Shown here piece after piece: positions 20,514 to 30,575 of a stretch of 64,000 bases of DNA. This DNA comes from Nocardia caishijiensis NBRC 108228. GTDB taxonomy: Bacteria; Actinomycetota; Actinomycetes; Mycobacteriales; Mycobacteriaceae. A program made the position numbers and the translations under genes. Location of the stretch: assembly GCF_001612825.1 (NCBI RefSeq), contig NZ_BDBE01000001.1, positions 24,518 to 88,517 on the forward strand. The letters run 5' to 3'. The notes beneath the pieces were generated by a model. The model had not been told where the DNA came from, made no database searches, and was given only the letters and a program-made list of their open reading frames with translations. Every line of letters begins with the position of its first letter. Position 1 is the stretch's first letter.

Positions 20514-22904
20514 ATGAGTGATAGCACCGCAAGCGGTGAACAACCCGACGCGAGTACCGGTCGGTATACGAACGTGCGCGCCGACATGGTCGAGGCGTTC
20601 GTCGCCGCGTGGGGATCCGTCGACGGGGAACCACCCGCGATCGCCGAGTTCCTCCCCGATGCGCGCACCCTGCGCAGGCACGCGTTGCACGAGTTGATCC
20701 GGGTGGATCTGCGTCATCGGTGGTTGCATCACGCCGCCGACACCATCGCGCGCAAACGGCTCACCGAGTACTGCGCGGAGTTTCCCGAGCTCGACCCCGA
20801 GGCGCTGCCCGCCGGGCTGGTGTTCGAGGAGTTCGTCATCCGCAGACACAGCGGTGAGCGCGTCGACCCGCGTGACTGCCTGCGCGAATACCCACACCAG
20901 GCGCCGAGCCTGCGTGCCCTGCTCAATGCCGACGACCTGGATCAGAGCACCCACCGCGCCGTCGACCTCGATGCCACGGTGAACCATCCACCCGAGCAGA
21001 CCCGTAGTACCAAGATGCCGAACTTCGACCTCACCGCGACAGCGACCTCGGCCGCCACCGCGGCCGATACGGTGCCGGGTGCGAACGTCGCGCTGGACCG
21101 GATCGAGATCGGTCAGCGGATCGGCGACTTCGAACTGCTCACCGGGTTGGGCACGGGTGCGTTCGCGCGGGTGTTCCTGGCCAGACAGCGGTCGATGCAG
21201 CGACTGGTCGCGGTGAAGATCTCGGCCGATCGCGGGACGGAACCGCAGACGCTCGCGCAGCTCGATCACGACTACATCGTCCGCGTGTTCGACCAGCAGC
21301 TGCTCGACGCGGATTCGGCCTCGTCGGGCAGGCGCCGGTTGCGGCTGCTGTACATGCAGTTCCTGCCCGGCGGCACGCTGCTCGGTCTGTTGCGCTGGGT
21401 GCGGGCCACCCCGCCCGCCGAGCGCAGCGGCAAACTGCTGCTCGAGGCGGTCGACGCGGCCATGGAGGAGAAGGGCGAGATCCGCCCGACCGATTCCAGT
21501 GTGCGCGCCGAGATCGCGGCGCTGAGCTGGCCCGAGACCGTGGCCTGGTTGGGGCGCAGGCTGGCCGAGGCGCTGGAGTACGCGGCCGCGCACGGTGTGC
21601 TGCACCGCGACGTGAAACCGGCGAACGTGCTGCTCACCGCCGAGGGCGTGCCCAAGCTCGCCGACTTCAACATCAGTTTCAGCCGGTCGGTCGAGGGCAC
21701 GAGTCCGGTGGCCTACTTCGGCGGGTCGCTGTCGTACATGTCGCCGGAGCAGTTGGAGGCGTGTCATCCGGGGCGCGGCCGCAGCGCCGCCGACCTGGAC
21801 ACCCGCGCCGACATCTACTCCCTCGGGGTGGTGCTGTGGGAGCTGCTCACCGGGGCGAAGCCGTTCGACGACTCCACCGCCGAGGCCGAGGGCAGCGGCG
21901 ACGAGACCACGCTCGAGGCCATGCTCGAGCGACGCACCTGCGGCGTCGACCCCGCCGCGATGGAACGGGTGCCGCCGAACTGCCCGGCGGCGCTGCGGCG
22001 CGTCCTGCTCACCTGTCTCGCCCCCGATCGCGCGGGCCGCTGGGCCGACGGCGCGACGCTGGCCAAACAATTCGACCTGTGCCTCGACGAACGCGCCCGC
22101 GACCTGGTCGATCCGCCGCCGAACAGCTGGCGGATGCGGTTGCGTCGCTGGCCCCTGCTGGTTCTCGTGCTGGCCATCGGCATCCCCAACGCGCTCGCCT
22201 CCTGGTACAACATCCAGCACAACCAGACCCTGGTGGTGAGCCGCCTCGGCGAAACGGCACAGCAGACGTTCATCGTCATCACGGCCGGGGTGAACCTGGT
22301 GTTCTTCCCGGCGGGTGCGGCGCTGCTGATCTATCTGGCCCGGTTCGTGCTCGGGGTGCCCGGCGGATTGCGCAAAGGCAGACGCTACGACCCGGCCACC
22401 CTGCGCCGGGCCAGACACGACACCGTACGGTTCGGCGACCGAGCGGTGGTCGTCGCCTTCTCGCTGTGGGCGCTGGCCGGGGTCACCTTCCCCATCGCGC
22501 TGCAACTGGCCACCGGCGATGTGCCCGGGCGGGCGGTGGTGCACTTCCTCGCATCGCTGCTGGTCTGCGGGGCTATCGCGGTGGCCTACCCGTTCTTCCT
22601 CGTCACGTTCTACCTGATCCGCTGCCTCTACCCGGTGTTCCTGCGCCACGGTGAGATCAGCGCCGACGACAGCGCCTGGCTACGCGGGTTGAGCCGCCGC
22701 TGCACCTGGTATCTGGCGGTGGCCGCCTCGGTGCCGCTGCTCGCGGTGGCCGGGCTGACCTTCCTGCCGCCCGCCGACATCCCCTCGGTGATCGTGGCGG
22801 TCCGAGTGTTGTGCGTGGGCGGCATCATCGCCTTCATCGGGTCGTACCTGCTGTTCCGCGCGCTCGAGGCCGATCTGCGCGCGCTGGAACGGGTCGTCAG
22901 CTGA
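20514..22904 (+). CDS. Membrane Ser/Thr kinase with planctomycete-style N-domain (copy 1)
   Basis: 796 residues. Residues 20-150 form a helical N-terminal region (FVAAWGSVDGEPPAIAEFL, then RKRLTEYCAEFPEL) of the kind that precedes kinases in Planctomycetes. The kinase domain spans about 200-480: glycine loop GLGTGAFARVF, VAVK lysine, [11 protein letters not shown], and MSPEQLE in place of APE. The metal-binding DFG is DFN (ADFNIS) here. An insertion ([11 protein letters not shown]) precedes the catalytic loop. From about 545 to the end are several membrane helices. The 20514 ATG has AGGTC upstream; an earlier ATG at 20454 is in frame. Ligand and targets are unknown. Confidence 0.88.
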   Translation: MSDSTASGEQPDASTGRYTNVRADMVEAFVAAWGSVDGEPPAIAEFLPDARTLRRHALHELIRVDLRHRWLHHAADTIARKRLTEYCAEFPELDPEALPAGLVFEEFVIRRHSGERVDPRDCLREYPHQAPSLRALLNADDLDQSTHRAVDLDATVNHPPEQTRSTKMPNFDLTATATSAATAADTVPGANVALDRIEIGQRIGDFELLTGLGTGAFARVFLARQRSMQRLVAVKISADRGTEPQTLAQLDHDYIVRVFDQQLLDADSASSGRRRLRLLYMQFLPGGTLLGLLRWVRATPPAERSGKLLLEAVDAAMEEKGEIRPTDSSVRAEIAALSWPETVAWLGRRLAEALEYAAAHGVLHRDVKPANVLLTAEGVPKLADFNISFSRSVEGTSPVAYFGGSLSYMSPEQLEACHPGRGRSAADLDTRADIYSLGVVLWELLTGAKPFDDSTAEAEGSGDETTLEAMLERRTCGVDPAAMERVPPNCPAALRRVLLTCLAPDRAGRWADGATLAKQFDLCLDERARDLVDPPPNSWRMRLRRWPLLVLVLAIGIPNALASWYNIQHNQTLVVSRLGETAQQTFIVITAGVNLVFFPAGAALLIYLARFVLGVPGGLRKGRRYDPATLRRARHDTVRFGDRAVVVAFSLWALAGVTFPIALQLATGDVPGRAVVHFLASLLVCGAIAVAYPFFLVTFYLIRCLYPVFLRHGEISADDSAWLRGLSRRCTWYLAVAASVPLLAVAGLTFLPPADIPSVIVAVRVLCVGGIIAFIGSYLLFRALEADLRALERVVS

Positions 22905-22936
22905 ACCATCGTGTACCCACGTACGTATCTCCGGCC

Positions 22937-24769
22937 GTGAGCTCCACCCGCACCGCGGAGGCGACCCGGCCCTCGCCCGTCCACACCGCGACCATGCACC
23001 CGGCCGATTGCCGAGCGCTCGACCGGATCGAGGTGGGCACCCGGCTCGGCGATTTCGAACTCCTCACCGAATTGGGCGCGGGCGCGTTCGCGCGGGTGTT
23101 CCTGGCCAGACAACGGTCGATGCAGCGATTGGTCGCGGTGAAGATCTCCGCCGACAGCGGCACCGAGCCGCAGACCCTCGCCCAGCTCGACCACGACTAC
23201 ATCGTGCGCGTCTTCGATCAGCAGGTCCTGCCCGGCACGACCCCGCTGCGCCTGCTGTACATGCAGTTCCTGCCCGGCGGCACCCTGCTCGGTGTCCTGC
23301 GCTGGGTGCGGGCCACCCCACCCGCCGAACGCACCAGCGCCCTGTTGCTCGACGCTGTCGACGCGGCCATGGAGGAGAAGGGCGAGATCCGCCCGGCCGA
23401 CTCGGCGGTGCGCGGCGAGATCGCCGCGCTGACCTGGCCCGAGACGGTCGCGTGGCTGGGCAGCAGACTCGCGACCGCGCTGAGTTACGCGGCCGCGCGT
23501 GGCGTGCTGCATCGCGATGTGAAACCGGCCAACGTGCTGCTCAGTGCGGAGGGAGTGCCCAAGCTGGCCGATTTCAACATCAGTTTCAACCCCTCGGCCA
23601 CCGAGGTGTCCGCCGCGTCCTACTTCGGCGGCTCCCCGGCGTACATGTCGCCCGAGCAGCTCGAAGCATGCTACTTCGGGCGAGATCCCGCCGACCTCGA
23701 TACGCGTGCCGACATCTTCTCCCTCGGCGTCTTGCTCTGGGAACTGCTCACGGGGACAAAGCCTTTCGACGATGTGAGCGACGACCCGGCGGCCCTGCTC
23801 GCCCGCCGCCGCAGCGAAGTCGCCGGTCGGGTGCCCACCGACTGCCCGCCCGCGTTGCGCCGGATTCTGCTGACCTGCCTGGCCGCCGAGCGCGAGGACC
23901 GCTGGTCCGACGGCGACGTGTTGGCCGCGCAATTCGAACTCTGCCTCGACCCCCACGCCCGCGAGCTCGTGGACCCTCCGGCCCGCAGTTGGCGAAACCG
24001 CCTGCGGCCGTATCTTTTTCCCTTGCTGGCGCTGGCGATCCTGGTCCCGAACCTGCTGGCCTCCTACTACAACCGCGAGCTCAACGCCGCCCTCCTCCAT
24101 GGGCTCGATCCGTCCATCGCGCCCATCCGGCGGGCCTATGCGATCGGTGTCAACGCGGTCTGCTTCAGCGCGGGCACCATCACTCTGCTCGTTCTGGGTA
24201 AGCGGTTGCTCACCGTGCCCGCCCGTTTGCGCGCGGGCCACGAATGCGACCCGGCACTGCTCGAGCGCACCCGCCGGGACTGTCTACGCTTCGCGGACTG
24301 GGCGGTCGCCATGGCGATCGCCCTGTGGATCGCGGGCAACGCCGGTCTGGCGATCACCTTGAACCTGGTCGACGACCCGCCGATCCGAACGGCGGTGCAT
24401 CTACTGCTGGTCGCTTGCATCTGCGCCGCCGTCGCGATGACCTACCCGTTCTTCCTCATCACCCTCTACCTGGTGCGGTGCGTGTATCCGCTGCTGCTGC
24501 ACCACGACGGAGATCTACGCGCCGACCACGCGGCCCTGTCCCGACTACGCACCCGCTGCCACCACTATCTCGTCGTGGCCGCATCGATTCCGCTGCTCAC
24601 CATCGCGTGCGCGACCTTCCTCCCCGTCGACGACCTACTCGCGACGCTCACCCCGCTGCGCACGGTGTGCGCGGGCGGGGTGCTCGGTTTCGTCGGGGCG
24701 CTGCTGGTGTTCCGGGTGATCGAGACCGATATCCGCGCGCTGCTGCGCGTCGGCTCGGCTCAGGAGTAG
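22937..24769 (+). CDS. Membrane Ser/Thr kinase, paralogue (copy 2)
   Basis: 610 residues, closely similar to the preceding kinase over the catalytic and membrane parts but lacking its ~190-residue N-terminal domain. Glycine loop [11 protein letters not shown] (about 47), [15 protein letters not shown] (about 191), DFN instead of DFG (about 212), MSPEQLE. The same membrane region starts near residue 357. GTG 22937 is 32 bp after the first kinase; an ATG at 22993 is also possible. The pair looks like a tandem duplication followed by loss of the N-terminal domain. Its end overlaps the convergent hpt gene by 10 bp. Confidence 0.87.
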   Translation: MSSTRTAEATRPSPVHTATMHPADCRALDRIEVGTRLGDFELLTELGAGAFARVFLARQRSMQRLVAVKISADSGTEPQTLAQLDHDYIVRVFDQQVLPGTTPLRLLYMQFLPGGTLLGVLRWVRATPPAERTSALLLDAVDAAMEEKGEIRPADSAVRGEIAALTWPETVAWLGSRLATALSYAAARGVLHRDVKPANVLLSAEGVPKLADFNISFNPSATEVSAASYFGGSPAYMSPEQLEACYFGRDPADLDTRADIFSLGVLLWELLTGTKPFDDVSDDPAALLARRRSEVAGRVPTDCPPALRRILLTCLAAEREDRWSDGDVLAAQFELCLDPHARELVDPPARSWRNRLRPYLFPLLALAILVPNLLASYYNRELNAALLHGLDPSIAPIRRAYAIGVNAVCFSAGTITLLVLGKRLLTVPARLRAGHECDPALLERTRRDCLRFADWAVAMAIALWIAGNAGLAITLNLVDDPPIRTAVHLLLVACICAAVAMTYPFFLITLYLVRCVYPLLLHHDGDLRADHAALSRLRTRCHHYLVVAASIPLLTIACATFLPVDDLLATLTPLRTVCAGGVLGFVGALLVFRVIETDIRALLRVGSAQE

Positions 24770-25359
24770 ACGGCGGGGTTCAGGGTGCCGATGTAGGGCA
24801 GGTCGCGGTAGCGCTCGGCGTAGTCGAGGCCGTAGCCGACCACGAACTCGTTGGGGATGTCGAAGCCGACGTGGGCCACGTCGACCGGGGTGCGTAAGGC
24901 GTCGGGCTTGCGCAGCAGGGTCACCACTTCCAGCGAGGCCGGGTTGCGGGTGGCCAGGTTGCGCTTGAGCCACGACAGGGTCAGGCCCGAGTCGATGATG
25001 TCCTCGACGATGAGCACGTTGCGGCCCGCAATGTCCTTGTCCAGGTCCTTCATGATGCGCACGACGCCCGAGGACGAGGTGGACGACCCGTAGGACGACA
25101 CGGCCATGAATTCGAGCTGGGTGGGGATGGGCAGGGCCCTGGCGAAGTCGGTCACGAAGAAGATCGCGCCCTTGAGGACGCAGATCAGCAGCAGGTCGCC
25201 CTCGGGGGAATCCGGCGGGTATCGCTTGGCGACGAGTTCGGCGAGCTCTTCGATCTTTGCCTTGATCTCGTCTTCGGTGATCAGCACCGACGCGATGTCG
25301 TCTCCGTACACGGAAGTGGGTATCCCTTCGTGGTGTCGGTCCCGGCTCGACCGATCCAT
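24760..25359 (-). CDS. hpt: Hypoxanthine phosphoribosyltransferase
   Basis: Salvages hypoxanthine and guanine to nucleotides using PRPP. The 199-residue protein carries the PRPP-binding motif [14 protein letters not shown] and the substrate loop with [21 protein letters not shown] and [17 protein letters not shown] are family signatures. Its ATG overlaps the tilS stop by one base (TAATG), so tilS-hpt are coupled, as in Rv3625c-Rv3624c. Confidence 0.97.
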   Translation of the reverse strand: MDRSSRDRHHEGIPTSVYGDDIASVLITEDEIKAKIEELAELVAKRYPPDSPEGDLLLICVLKGAIFFVTDFARALPIPTQLEFMAVSSYGSSTSSSGVVRIMKDLDKDIAGRNVLIVEDIIDSGLTLSWLKRNLATRNPASLEVVTLLRKPDALRTPVDVAHVGFDIPNEFVVGYGLDYAERYRDLPYIGTLNPAVYS

Positions 25360-26585
25360 TATGTGGCATCGAAACGCGGCTGGGCGCGCACGGTCAGCGT
25401 GCCATGTTCGCGCAGCACGACCAACCGGTGGGCCCTGCTCCCGCCCCCGATCGCCACCGGCCCCTGCCCGCGCCAGTTGCTCACCAGCTCGTCGATCGCC
25501 TGTAAGTGGGCGTTCATCAGCCCGCTGACGCCCTGTTCGGCGAGCCAGGCGCGAACGGCCCGTCGTCGCAGGGGCGCCGGAGCAGTGGTCAGGATCTCGA
25601 TCGACAGGGCGAGTCGATCGCTGTCGTCGGGGCCACTGCCCGACTCGATATCCACCGTCGACTCCGGTCCCGCCGTCGGCACCGGCCGATCGGTCCCGCC
25701 GCCGGATTCGGCCAACGCGGACGGCTCCGGCACCGCCCCGAGCCCTGGTCCGCAGCCGGTGGCTGCCCGCGCGGGTGACTCGGGCCGGGGTACGACCGTC
25801 GACCGCGCGTTTCCGCCCGGGCCGGTCGAGGTCTCATCGGGTCGGTGGACGGGCAGCCGGGCAGCACGCAAGAGTTCATCTGCCAGGTCGTCGAGGACGG
25901 CACCGTCAGCGCGCAACTGGTCGGCGGTGCGGGCCAACGCCTGTGCGACACCACCGCCGAGCACATCCTCGAGCAACGGCAGCACCTCGTTGCGCACCCG
26001 CACCCGCGTGTAGGCCGGGTCGTCGTTGTGCGGATCGCGCCACGGCTCGATCCCCAGATCTGCGCACAGCTGTTCGGTCTGTGCCCGCCGCACCCCGAGC
26101 AACGGCCGCCCCCACGGCTCGTTCCACGCCGCCATCCCCTGAATCGACCGCCCACCCGACCCCCGCGCCAACCCGAGCAACACGGTCTCGGCCTGATCGT
26201 CGAGGGTATGCCCGAGCAGCACCGGCCGCCCGTCGCGCACCGATTCCAGCGCCGCGTACCGAGCCGCCCGAGCCGCCGCCTCGACCCCACCCGCACGCCC
26301 CACCTCCACCGCGACCACCCGCGCGTCCACACACCCCAACGCGAGCGCCTGCTCGACCGCGCGCCGGGCAACCGCACCCGACCCGTCCTGCAACCGGTGA
26401 TCCACGACGACAGCGGTCACCGCCCCGCACTCGACCACCGCGGCCGCCACCAACGCGAGCGAATCGGCCCCGCCGGACAATCCGACAACGACCGGTCCCC
26501 GCCCGCCCCGAGCGACAACCCACTCCCGCACCGCACGCCGCACCGCAAGCACAGCCGGAGTCGCCGGCAGTTTCGGCGCCATCAT
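25359..26585 (-). CDS. tilS: tRNA(Ile)-lysidine synthetase
   Basis: Converts C34 of tRNA-Ile(CAU) to lysidine so that it reads AUA codons. The 408-residue protein has the PP-loop motif [13 protein letters not shown] (about 31-43), VDHRLQ, and [20 protein letters not shown]. The middle-to-C-terminal part contains a low-complexity Pro/Gly/Ser insertion (about 255-335) not seen in most homologues, followed by a short recognisable C-terminal domain ([15 protein letters not shown]). ATG at 26585 or 26582; neither has a strong ribosome site. Confidence 0.93.
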   Translation of the reverse strand: MMAPKLPATPAVLAVRRAVREWVVARGGRGPVVVGLSGGADSLALVAAAVVECGAVTAVVVDHRLQDGSGAVARRAVEQALALGCVDARVVAVEVGRAGGVEAAARAARYAALESVRDGRPVLLGHTLDDQAETVLLGLARGSGGRSIQGMAAWNEPWGRPLLGVRRAQTEQLCADLGIEPWRDPHNDDPAYTRVRVRNEVLPLLEDVLGGGVAQALARTADQLRADGAVLDDLADELLRAARLPVHRPDETSTGPGGNARSTVVPRPESPARAATGCGPGLGAVPEPSALAESGGGTDRPVPTAGPESTVDIESGSGPDDSDRLALSIEILTTAPAPLRRRAVRAWLAEQGVSGLMNAHLQAIDELVSNWRGQGPVAIGGGSRAHRLVVLREHGTLTVRAQPRFDAT

Positions 26586-26781
26586 CGACCATCCCGACGA
26601 CACGACGCGGTGCCGATACCGGCCGCGTAACTCATACCGGCAGGCTACCCAGCCTCGGCAGACGCTGATACCGACACCTCGACCGCCGACGACCACGAGC
26701 CCGGCTATGCGGACACCGAACCGACGACGCGCACGGCATCATCCGGACAGGCAGACTCAACCACGGCAGGCGCAAACGCAC

Positions 26782-26945
26782 CCGACTCGAACAGCATCAA
26801 GGCCAGAAGGCCCATCAGTCGCGAACGCACAGGCACGCCGACTCGACCGGCGTCACCGCCATAAGGATCCAGCGGTCTCGGGCGCTCCTGCCCGCCGACT
26901 CGAACGGAACATCGCCAGGAGGATTCAGTCGGGCGCGAGCGCACC
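26782..26945. repeat. Three imperfect ~56-bp tandem repeats
   Basis: In the 425-bp gap between tilS and the zinc protease gene, the 8-mer CCGACTCG recurs at 26782, 26838 and 26895 (periods 56 and 57). Each copy is followed by related sequence (GAAC..CATC..GGCCAG, then CAGTCG-type segments). A weaker copy may lie before the first. Since the period alternates between multiple and non-multiple of three, and frames across it give no family I recognise, I treat it as non-coding. No other gene is seen in 26586-27010; it must hold the tilS promoter. Confidence 0.5.
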
Positions 26946-27010
26946 GTCAACGGGCCAGGATGCGTCATCACGGGCGCGGCCATCATCGACGACGTCTCCG
27001 CGACGAATCA

Positions 27011-28069
27011 CTACAGCACCCTGTCTATCCACCGTTGTGGAGAATCGATCTCGTCCAAGCGAGGCAGTGTGTCCGCGTTCGTCCAGATCGTGTTGAACTC
27101 CGTGACGCCGACCCGCTCGACCACCGCGTCGACGAACTTCTTGCCCCGCACGTACTGCGCCACCTTGGCGTCCACGCCGAGCAGCGCCCGCAGCACCCGC
27201 TGGATCGGGTTCGACGGCTTCTGCCTGCGCCGGTCGAACGCCGCCCGAATGTGTGCCACGCTCGGCACCACCGTGGGGCCGACGGCGTCCATCACGTGGT
27301 CGGCGTGCCCTTCGAGCAGCGTGCCGAGCATGAGCAGCCGGTCGAGCGCCTCGCGCTGGGGTGGGGCCTGGGCCGCGCGCAGCAGGCCGACGACGCCCTT
27401 GCTGTTGGGGTCGTCGGCGAGCTGTCCACTGCGGCGGGCGCGCACCTCACCGACGAGCCGGGTGAGCATCTGACTCATCGGTTCCTCGCCGACCTCGCTG
27501 AGGATGTCGACATTGGTCCGCATGTACCCGGCCAGCCAGGGCGCCGAGGAGAACTGCACCCGATGGGTCACCTCGTGCAGGCACACCCACAGCCGGAAAT
27601 CGCCGGCGTCCACGCCGAGGGCACGTTCGACGCCGAGAATATTGGGCGCGACCAGCAGCAATGTGCCGTCTTCACCGGTGAACGGGTCGTATTGGCCGAG
27701 GATCGCGGTGGACAGGAACGCCAGCATGGTCCCGGCCTGCACACCCGCCGGTTTCCCGGCGAACGGTCCCTTGCCCGCGTCGGTCCCGGTGAGCACCGAC
27801 ATCGAGTCGGCGGCCGCGGCGATCCAGCCGGGCCGGTCGACGATCCGCGCCTCGGGCACCGGACGGTCGTCGAGCAGGCCGCTCACCTCGCGCACCGGCA
27901 TCTCGGCGAGGATCGAGGCCGACGCCAGTTCGGCGACGACCTGTTCGGCGTTGTCGCGCGAGGTACGCGGTCCCGGTGGCGCGAGCAGCGCCCCGGTTCT
28001 CGCGGCCAGCCGCCAGTCGACGACCGCATTGAATCCGGGGTTCTTGCGCCCGGTCTTGTCCTCGCTCAT
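27011..28069 (-). CDS. Zinc-dependent metalloprotease (DUF2342 / Rv3626c family)
   Basis: 352 residues, of the actinobacterial family once tagged 'coenzyme F420 biosynthesis-associated'. The zinc motif HEVTH lies in LWVCLHEVTHRVQF at about residue 167, and the later segment LLEGHADHVMDAVG provides the downstream acidic and His residues of the family. No signal peptide. It follows dacB by 12 bp and is equivalent to Rv3626c, in the conserved order dacB-protease-tilS-hpt. ATG 28069 was preferred to GTG 28075. Substrate unknown. Confidence 0.9.
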   Translation of the reverse strand: MSEDKTGRKNPGFNAVVDWRLAARTGALLAPPGPRTSRDNAEQVVAELASASILAEMPVREVSGLLDDRPVPEARIVDRPGWIAAAADSMSVLTGTDAGKGPFAGKPAGVQAGTMLAFLSTAILGQYDPFTGEDGTLLLVAPNILGVERALGVDAGDFRLWVCLHEVTHRVQFSSAPWLAGYMRTNVDILSEVGEEPMSQMLTRLVGEVRARRSGQLADDPNSKGVVGLLRAAQAPPQREALDRLLMLGTLLEGHADHVMDAVGPTVVPSVAHIRAAFDRRRQKPSNPIQRVLRALLGVDAKVAQYVRGKKFVDAVVERVGVTEFNTIWTNADTLPRLDEIDSPQRWIDRVL

Positions 28070-28081
28070 CGCCACCCGCTC

Positions 28082-29539
28082 TCAGGAACATCCACAGTTG
28101 CGCAGGGCACCCGCCACCGCGTCGAGCGCGGGTCTGCTGACCTCCGGCAGCCGGTCGTTGGACATGAGCGCGAAGGTCAGTACCCGCCCGTCCCGGTCGA
28201 GCACATACCCCACCAACGCGCTCGCCACGCTCAGAGTTCCGGTCTTGGCCCGCACCCACCCCGCGCCCTGCCTGTTCTGGGTGACGAAGCGGGGGGCGAG
28301 CGTCCCGGTTCCGCCCGCGACCGGCAGGTCGTCGAGCAGGGGCGCCAGAGCCGCTGCGCGCGGATCGTTTTCGGGCCTGGCCTGGGTACCGGCGGGCACG
28401 ATGGCGGCGTCACCGGTCGGCTTGGCCGCGGTGGCCACGATGGTGTCGAGCAGGCGCGGCGGCACCCGGTCGTCGACGGACAGGCCGCTGTTGTCGGCCA
28501 GGTGCAGGCCGGTCACGTCGAATCCGGCGGTGGTGAGCGCGGCGGCCGTCGCGGCGGTGGCACCGGCGAAGGACGCCTCCCGTCCGGTGGCGAGCGCCAG
28601 TTCGCGTCCGATGGTCTCGGCCAGCACGTTGTCGGAGTGGATCATCATGTCGTGCAACCGAATTCGCAACGGCGCCGATTCGACCTTCGCGATCTCGACG
28701 CCGTTGCTCGCGGCCTGGCCGACGCGCACGGCGGCCGGGTCGATGCCGAGTTCGGCGGCCAGGGCGCGCCCCACGTCGAGTGCTGGGGTCGAGGTGCGCG
28801 GGGAGTAGTCGGCCGACGGGTCGAACCGTCCGCCGTCGAGCATCACCGGTTCGATGGGGGTGATCGAGCCCTCGGGGATGTCGATCGGATCCCAGCCCGG
28901 CGCCATCGTCGGCCCGGCGTAGGCGGAGGTGTCGACGACGATCGCGTTCGCCTGCCTGCCCGCGGCCTTGATCTGCGCGGCGAGGTCGGCGATGCGCGGG
29001 CCGTCGGTGTAATAGCCGCCGTCGGCGCGAGTGGTGAGCGTCGGATCGCCGCCGCCGACCAGCACGAGTTCCCCCGGCGCCCCGGCGACGACCCGGGTGG
29101 CGACCCGCTGATCGTCGGGCAGGGTGAGCAGCGCGGCCGCGACCAGCATGATCTTCGCCGTCGACGACGGAATCATCGCCTTGGCCGGTTCCTGGCTCCA
29201 CAGCACGGTTCCGCTGGTCGGGTCGGTGACCTGCCCGGCGAACGCCCCGAGATCCGGGCTGCTCGCCACCTGCGCGAGGGCCGCCGCGATCCCCTCGGCC
29301 GACGGCGCGGGGGCGTTCGATCCGGCCGGGGCGATCGCGATCGTCGGCGCGACGGCCGACGGCGCGTCGGCGACGGTGAGCCCACCGTGCCGGAATTCCG
29401 GGGTCCACGGCCGGGCGATCGCGGCGAAACCGCCACCGATCACCAGCAGCGCGACGACGACCGCCGACAACCAGATCCACCCCGACCGGCGACGTCGCGG
29501 CTCCTGCCATCCCGGATTCTGTTCGCTTGGACCGATCAC
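28082..29539 (-). CDS. dacB: D-Ala-D-Ala carboxypeptidase/endopeptidase (PBP4 family)
   Basis: Trims and cleaves peptidoglycan cross-links outside the membrane. The 485-residue protein has an N-terminal membrane anchor at about residues 20-43 after the basic EPRRRRSG. The penicillin-binding motifs are all present: SSTAK (SxxK, about 123), HSDN (SxN, about 300) and KTGTL (KTG, about 431). The long insert between SxxK and SxN is typical of class C low-mass PBPs. The GTG start is 11 nt after AGGAG. Divergent from ppa across 157 bp. Equivalent to Rv3627c. Confidence 0.94.
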   Translation of the reverse strand: MIGPSEQNPGWQEPRRRRSGWIWLSAVVVALLVIGGGFAAIARPWTPEFRHGGLTVADAPSAVAPTIAIAPAGSNAPAPSAEGIAAALAQVASSPDLGAFAGQVTDPTSGTVLWSQEPAKAMIPSSTAKIMLVAAALLTLPDDQRVATRVVAGAPGELVLVGGGDPTLTTRADGGYYTDGPRIADLAAQIKAAGRQANAIVVDTSAYAGPTMAPGWDPIDIPEGSITPIEPVMLDGGRFDPSADYSPRTSTPALDVGRALAAELGIDPAAVRVGQAASNGVEIAKVESAPLRIRLHDMMIHSDNVLAETIGRELALATGREASFAGATAATAAALTTAGFDVTGLHLADNSGLSVDDRVPPRLLDTIVATAAKPTGDAAIVPAGTQARPENDPRAAALAPLLDDLPVAGGTGTLAPRFVTQNRQGAGWVRAKTGTLSVASALVGYVLDRDGRVLTFALMSNDRLPEVSRPALDAVAGALRNCGCS

Positions 29540-29696
29540 GACCGTCGTTTCTCCTCTAGCCCGCCCGACGCCCGACCGCGCTGAGCCGCCTGCCGCACCG
29601 GTGTTCCGGCACTCCACACTATCCTCGTTGCGCAACGGTTCCCCAGAACGATCTGGCGATTCGGCACACAAGCACTCGAACGAACAAGGAGATGGC

Positions 29697-30185
29697 GTGG
29701 AGTTCGACGTCACCATCGAGATTCCCAAGGGTTCTCGGAACAAGTACGAGGTCGATCACGAGAGCGGCCGGGTGAAGCTCGACCGGTACCTGTACACCTC
29801 CATGGCCTACCCGGCCGACTACGGCTTCATCGAGAACACCCTCGGTGAGGACGGCGATCCGCTGGACGCGCTGGTGCTGCTGCCGGAGTCGGTGTTCCCC
29901 GGTGTCATCGTCGAGGCCCGCCCCGTCGCGGTGTACCGGATGACCGACGAGGCCGGTGGCGACGACAAGATCCTGTGTGTGCCCGCGGGCGACCCCCGCT
30001 GGGACCACATCCAGGACATCACCGACGTCCCCGAGTTCGAGCTGGCCGCGATCAAGCACTTCTTCGAGCGCTACAAGGACCTCGAGCCCGGCAAGTTCGT
30101 GAAGGGTTCGGAGTGGCTGGACCGCGCCGAGGCCGTCAAGATCATCGACGAGGCCTTCGCCCGGCTGAAGGAATCCGGCCACTGA
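29697..30185 (+). CDS. ppa: Inorganic pyrophosphatase
   Basis: Hydrolyses pyrophosphate, pulling biosynthetic reactions forward. The 162-residue protein is a family I enzyme: [12 protein letters not shown], the Mg-binding signature [13 protein letters not shown], and [21 protein letters not shown]. The GTG start follows AAGGAGATGGC, an ideal ribosome site. Equivalent to Rv3628. It is followed by a strong bidirectional terminator. Confidence 0.97.
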   Translation: MEFDVTIEIPKGSRNKYEVDHESGRVKLDRYLYTSMAYPADYGFIENTLGEDGDPLDALVLLPESVFPGVIVEARPVAVYRMTDEAGGDDKILCVPAGDPRWDHIQDITDVPEFELAAIKHFFERYKDLEPGKFVKGSEWLDRAEAVKIIDEAFARLKESGH

Positions 30186-30199
30186 GCCGATAGACGACG

Positions 30200-30240
30200 A
30201 AAAACGGGAAGTCCGAAGGGGATTTGGACTTCCCGTTTTT
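30200..30240. terminator. Bidirectional terminator between ppa and the secreted protein gene
   Basis: A perfect 15-bp inverted repeat: 30200-30214 (AAAAACGGGAAGTCC) and 30226-30240, with an 11-nt loop. The A/T runs at the ends give a U-tract in both directions, fitting the convergent genes on either side. Confidence 0.92.
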
Positions 30241-30254
30241 CTGTTTCTGGGGGA

Positions 30255-30485
30255 TCAGTACCAGATGTAGAGGTCCCAGCCCTCCCAGGTCTCGACGCAC
30301 TGCCAGTAGTAGCCGCCGGTGTAGGACGACTCGCCGTCGGCGCGGCACTGGTAGAGCTCGTAGTAGGTGCCGTAGTACGTGCCCTCCGGCGCGGCCGCGG
30401 CGGCGGTGCCCGCGGTGACCGTCGACACCCCGGCGACGGTAGCCAGGGCCAGCAGTGCGGCGGCGATGGTGGTCATGATGCGCAT
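30255..30485 (-). CDS. Small secreted protein
   Basis: 76 residues. A clear signal peptide (MRIMTTIAAALLALATVAGV, then an Ala-rich end around AGTAAAAA) is followed by about 43 mature residues rich in Tyr, Gly and Trp (GTYYGTYYELYQC, ending LYIWY) with two cysteines that could form one disulfide. AGGAGAACGAC precedes the ATG. I do not recognise a family; aromatic-rich small exported proteins of this sort are common in Nocardia and have no known role. Confidence 0.8.
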   Translation of the reverse strand: MRIMTTIAAALLALATVAGVSTVTAGTAAAAAPEGTYYGTYYELYQCRADGESSYTGGYYWQCVETWEGWDLYIWY

Positions 30486-30575
30486 GTCGTTCTCCTGATG
30501 TTCGTTGCGACATCAGGAACGTTATGGGCGTTCGACCGCCGAAACAGCCACCCCTAGGTGGCCATTCGGGCCCAC

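Noticed and set aside
20502..24241. Large minus-strand open frames opposite the two kinase genes
   Set aside because: Antisense to clear kinase motifs; the translations are His/Gln/Arg-rich and repeat because the kinases are duplicated.
26705..26986. 93-codon minus-strand frame upstream of tilS
   Set aside because: It runs across the 56-bp repeats, has no ribosome site and no family resemblance.
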